Shown piece after piece: positions 37,403 to 40,787 of a stretch of DNA of 40,787 bases. A program made the position numbers and the translations under genes. A model generated the notes under the pieces. The model did no database searches. It saw only the letters and a list, made by a program, of their open reading frames with translations, and was not told where the DNA came from. Within the stretch, counting starts at the first letter, position 1. Every line of letters begins with the position of its first letter. Origin of the DNA: Plakobranchus ocellatus (taxonomy: Eukaryota; Mollusca; Gastropoda; Plakobranchidae); assembly GCA_019648995.1 (NCBI GenBank), contig BLXT01005617.1, forward strand, positions 736,271 to 777,057, read 5' to 3'.

Positions 37403-39293
37403 GTCGACACCGCTCCTGCAAAAAGTTTACCAAAGATTGAAAGATGTGGCAATGACAAAAACAACACAGAAACTGACAAGTTGCACTGGTAGCAGGCTGC
37501 GTGTACTAGGAAAATGCACCATCGAAGTCATGGGAATACCCTTAGACTTCTTTGTGACCGACACCAATCAAGATGCGATACTAGGTTTGAAAAAACCTAC
37601 AGCTAATCAAAATACATGTACTGACAGTTGGCCTAAGGACCAAGGATAAAGAGAAGTCAAAGGATAACGACACCGTGAATGAATACAAAGATGTTTTCCT
37701 AGGATTTGGGTGCAAAGGAAAAAGAGTGCATATCAAGCTGGACCCAAACGCTGTTCCAGTCGTCCACCCTCCTCGCAGAATTCCATTGACTTTGAAGGAT
37801 AAAGTAAAAGAAGAGCTAGACAGAATTGAGGATATGGGAGTGATAGTGAAGCAAGACAGCCCAACACCATGGATGAACTCCATGGTTGTGGTAGAAAAAC
37901 CAAATGGAGCTCTGCGAATCTGCATGGATCCCAGGGACCTGAATAAAGCTATTCAACGTGAACATTTTTCAATTCCTTCCCCTGGTGAAATTACAACCAA
38001 AAGTGGCGCAAAATTCTTTTCTAAATTTGACGCTGCCAGCGGATTTTGGCAAATCCCGCTAGACCACACACTTCTAGGCTTTGCACTTTCCAAACACCTT
38101 TTGGGAGATATTCCTTTCTACAATGCCCCTTTGGTATTAGCTCAGCACCAGAAATATTTAACAAACGGATGAAAGAAATATACCACGGTGAAGAAGGCAT
38201 AGAAAGCTTTTTTGATGATGTAATAACATGGGGTTGCACACTTGAGGAACTGAAAGAGAGAGAAAGAGCGTGTTTGGAGAAAGCAAGACACGCTAACCTG
38301 AAGTTCAGGAGAGAAAAACAGAACTTTGTCAAACTGAACTCAAGTATTTGGGACATATAATTTCAACTGAGGGTTCGAGGGCCGATCCAGAAAAAATTGA
38401 AGCAATTAAAAAAGTAAATACAAAAGACAAAAAGGAGCTTCAACGCTTCTTAGGGCATGGTCACATATGTTGGAAAATATATTACCCAATCTGTCTCAGA
38501 TCACGCATGTGGCATCCATTAAGAGTGCTTCTTCAAAAAGAAACTGAGTGGCACTGGACGGATACACATGAAAGTGTGATCAACCATATATATAATTCAC
38601 TTCTAGCTGGGAAATTGAACGTATCACTTCCAGCCCTAGATATGCACAGAGTAATGGCTTTGCTGAGAGGATGGTGCAGACAATGAAAAATCTCATCAGC
38701 AAAGCTGGAGATACAGACCCATACTTGGCCCTGCTCAACTTCAGAGTGGCACCATTGAATTGAAAAACCTCCCATCTCCAGCAGAACTCCTGATGGGCAG
38801 AAAACTCAAAACCAAACTGCCGATAGCCAGCAAACTGTTGAGGCCCAAGAAACAATCCCCCGCTGTTATCAAAAACGCCATATGCAAATCCCATGCCGTT
38901 CAACAGAAATACTACAACCGTGATACAAAGAGTTTACCACCATTGAAAACCGGAGAGTCAGTCTTCGTGAGGAATCCTGACGACAAAAAATGGAGACTAG
39001 CTAAAGTCGTTGGGAATCGTCCAGAGCCTCGCTCGTACATGGTGCAAACTTCGGGAGGCACATATCGCAGAAACCGCCGTGACATCCTGAAACCATTAAC
39101 TTCCTATGCTCATCAGCCAGGCGACCTGATCGACCTGTCAGACTCCACAAATGAATCAGACGAGCCAAACAAGATCAGCAACTCTCCAGAAACTGATCTC
39201 ACCCCCGAAAGGCATCCAGATGAAACACTGTTGATTAGAACTTCTCGCTCTGGTAGAGTGATGAAAACTCCCGTGAGATACGCCGACGCCTGA
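37403..39293 (+). pseudogene. Ty3/gypsy pol pseudogene (protease, RT, integrase end)
   Basis: The protease active-site triad reads D-T-A instead of D-T-G (37406-37414) and a frameshift follows; its end, DAILGL, is still visible near 37570. Reverse transcriptase has DLNKAIQREHF, FSKFDAASGFWQIPL (first catalytic Asp), a frameshift near 38075, then PFGISSAPEIFNKRM and FFDDVITWG (the paired Asp residues). It ends with YLGHIIS in a third frame. After the start of RNase H (about 38600) the sequence jumps to YAQSNGFAERMVQTMK, which holds the integrase Glu. The rest of RNase H, the zinc-binding domain and both integrase Asp residues are therefore deleted. The C-terminal module (WRLAKVVGNRPEPRSY, YRRNRRDI) is intact to a TGA at 39291. 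Confidence 0.9.
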
Positions 39294-40377
39294 CACGTTA
39301 TGTGTCAGTTGTAGTTTGACTACATTCCACGCCCTCATTATTATATTAGTAAGTTGTATTGCTCCTGATAATGATATGGGGCAAGTAACGTCCTCCAAAG
39401 AATCTCAGATTTAGGTTGTGCATTACCACAATAGAGTACAGTAATAGAATATATACTGTTCGTCGTCACAATCGTTTTAAATCGCGCTCATTTCTTTTAT
39501 CATTTTAGAATGGGCCACAATAATGCCCTGCATATAATCAATCATATTACTCATAGTGTGTCTTCGTGCATTAGAATGGGCAGCGACAAAGCCCTCAAAA
39601 ATGAATGCTAAAGTACAAAGCGGATTTCTTTTTCTTCCCCTCTATGCGTTACCATTTCATCTTGAACTGTGGATGTAAAGACTTAATCAAAAACTCACAG
39701 ATGTTGCCGACTCCAAGCCCTGAAATCAAGGCGTGAACAAGACAACTATTACATTATAATTTGAGCTTCTTTTTTTTTTTTTCTTCTTCTTTTCTTTTCT
39801 CTGATATTCACATAAAATACAATGAGAACAAATTTTCCACTCATTTCTGAGCAAACATAAAACTTTAATTGATTTAATCAAATAGAACTCAATACCTGTT
39901 TGTGAGCTTTATATACATATTTTGTTTGTGATTTTGATTTAATTTTTTTTTTTTTCCGTTTTGGTCTGTTTGTTTGGTCATGTCATTTTGCTTTTTTGCT
40001 TTGTTTATAATAACTACATGTAATAGTCAAAAAAAAAAAAAAAGAAAAGAAAAAAAAAATGGAAAATAAACTTACCTTTATCTTGGACTGTCAGACTAAT
40101 TAAGTTAAAAAGAAAGATTAACAATGTATTAGCTTTATAAATAAACGTACCTTTATCTTGGATTGTCAGACTTATTAAGTTAAAAAGAAAGATTTAAAAT
40201 GTATTAGCTTTATGTTAAGCGTTCATGTATAAAGTCTCTTTATCAAATTTCCTTGAAAAAAAATTATCTTTTTTTTTTCTTTATTTTTTATTTGCAAGCA
40301 AAGGAAGATAGTTTTAGATGAACCACCTCATTATATATTTTATGTCAGCATGTTTTGTTCTTGAAGAAGAAGGTCGA
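39294..40377 (+). other. Non-coding 3' region of the LTR element
   Basis: About 1.08 kb between the end of pol and the 3' LTR, with no recognised gene. It is rich in T and A runs and contains the 73-bp duplication at 40066-40213. Such a long 3' untranslated region is unusual for a compact Ty3 element and might include a nested insertion. Confidence 0.6.
40066..40213. repeat. 73-bp tandem duplication
   Basis: Copies at 40066-40138 and 40141-40213 share ACCTTTATCTTGGA, TGTCAGACT, ATTAAGTTAAAAAGAAAGATT and TGTATTAGCTTTAT in order, with six differences by eye and a 2-bp spacer. Confidence 0.9.
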
Positions 40378-40558
40378 TGTTATATCACTATGCATTCATA
40401 ATGGTATCGGTACGACGTACGATGCATATTGTGCTCTCTTATGTAAGGTATCAATAAAGTACTCTCTTGTCCAAGCAGTCCTTGAGTCATGTCATTGTTG
40501 TATCGTCCTATATCAAAGTTGTGATAACTCAGTCCATAACAAACTCCAGAACATAACA
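40378..40558 (+). repeat. 3' LTR (181 bp)
   Basis: Begins TGTTATATC, ends CATAACA, and is followed directly by the target duplication AGGTT. It shares the AATAAA signal with the 5' LTR. Confidence 0.93.
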
Positions 40559-40705
40559 AGGTTAAAATTTAAATACTGCTACTTTACACAATCTCTTCAG
40601 TTTGTCAGCAGCTGAAGAAAGCAGATCTAGAAGTCATTGGGCCTGGCCCCAAAGTATTCCTAGGTTAGACTGATTTAATTTTGTTCTGAAAGAAAATGTG
40701 ATAGG
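40559..40705. other. Flank of the LTR element, nothing recognised
   Basis: Contains one AGATCTAGA word. No gene seen. Confidence 0.4.
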
Positions 40706-40787
40706 CAGACCTGCCAACCCCAAATTGCTCTCACAGGAATATTCACCTCTACTCACAGGAATTTAGAAAGTCTCACAGGAATATGCC
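40706..40787. mobile_element. Possible terminus of a hAT-like transposon cut by the window edge
   Basis: A CAGACCTGCCAACCCC phrase resembles hAT-type termini that begin CAG. It is followed by three copies of CTCACAGGAAT (near 40729, 40751 and 40773), which look like subterminal repeats. The other end is outside the window, so this is a suggestion only. Confidence 0.35.

Larger units (their letters stand above)
35955..40558 (+). mobile_element. Ty3/gypsy LTR retrotransposon (Mag/K02A2.6-like), dead
   Basis: Two 181-bp LTRs are flanked by the same 5-bp target duplication AGGTT (35950-35954 and 40559-40563). The LTRs begin TGTTA, and the 3' copy ends TAACA, giving the usual TG...CA form; the 5' copy ends TAATG. 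Between them, gag with two zinc knuckles, a protease remnant, reverse transcriptase and the end of integrase appear in the order expected for Ty3/gypsy. Frameshifts, a missing protease residue and a deletion from RNase H into integrase prevent activity. A purine-rich GAAGAAGAAGG just before the 3' LTR is a candidate polypurine tract. No clear primer-binding site was identified after the 5' LTR. It lies upstream of exon 2, so it is probably in intron 1 of AAGAB. Confidence 0.93.

Noticed and set aside
37288-37925. Long minus-strand frames across the pol region
   Set aside because: They are antisense shadows of the gag/pol sequence, which has clear family motifs on the plus strand.
1-40787. CRISPR array, operon or prokaryotic defence system
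   Set aside because: No direct-repeat/spacer structure and no dense coding. The presence of introns, LTR and DNA transposons and microsatellites shows animal nuclear DNA.

Overview
This is animal nuclear DNA: AT-rich, with spliced exons, microsatellites and many decayed transposons. The transposon mix and the frequent AGATCTAG-type motifs suggest a lophotrochozoan, most likely a gastropod mollusc. That assignment is an inference, not a proof.

The window holds one recognisable host gene: the minus-strand orthologue of AAGAB (p34, alpha- and gamma-adaptin-binding protein), an assembly chaperone for the AP-1 and AP-2 clathrin adaptor complexes. Eight coding exons lie between 31760 and 5492. Each has an AG acceptor and a GT donor or stop codon, and intron phases agree across every junction. 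Together they encode about 348 residues, from the N-terminal Rab-like domain to the acidic C-terminus. Exon 1, with the start codon, was not found and probably lies beyond the right edge or in unrecognised sequence.

The introns are large mainly because of mobile DNA. Intron 6 (6885-16381) holds two inverted-repeat transposons side by side: 7394-9073 (6-bp target duplication, TTTTGCAA subterminal repeats) and 9276-12344 (near-perfect inverted repeats, internal ~60-bp arrays, a nested tRNA-derived SINE). Intron 5 (16763-24535) holds a decayed transposase-like gene (about 18.45-20.4 kb), one copy of a 1.3-kb inverted-repeat element and a pogo-type MITE. Intron 4 (24620-29227) holds a decayed Tigger/pogo transposase in a ~4.1-kb element with a SINE inserted. 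The part of intron 1 that is visible (from 31761) holds a degenerate satellite-like array, a second copy of the 1.3-kb element, and a dead Ty3/gypsy LTR retrotransposon with matched 181-bp LTRs and a 5-bp target duplication.

Downstream of AAGAB (1-5491) are a piggyBac transposase remnant, a 592-bp MITE with TTA target duplications, and a small tandem duplication. The right edge cuts into a possible hAT-like terminus.

I found no CRISPR array, operon, intact tRNA or rRNA gene, or intact autonomous transposon. The most novel material is the set of inverted-repeat elements and the unclassified transposase-like remnant. I could not run any database search.
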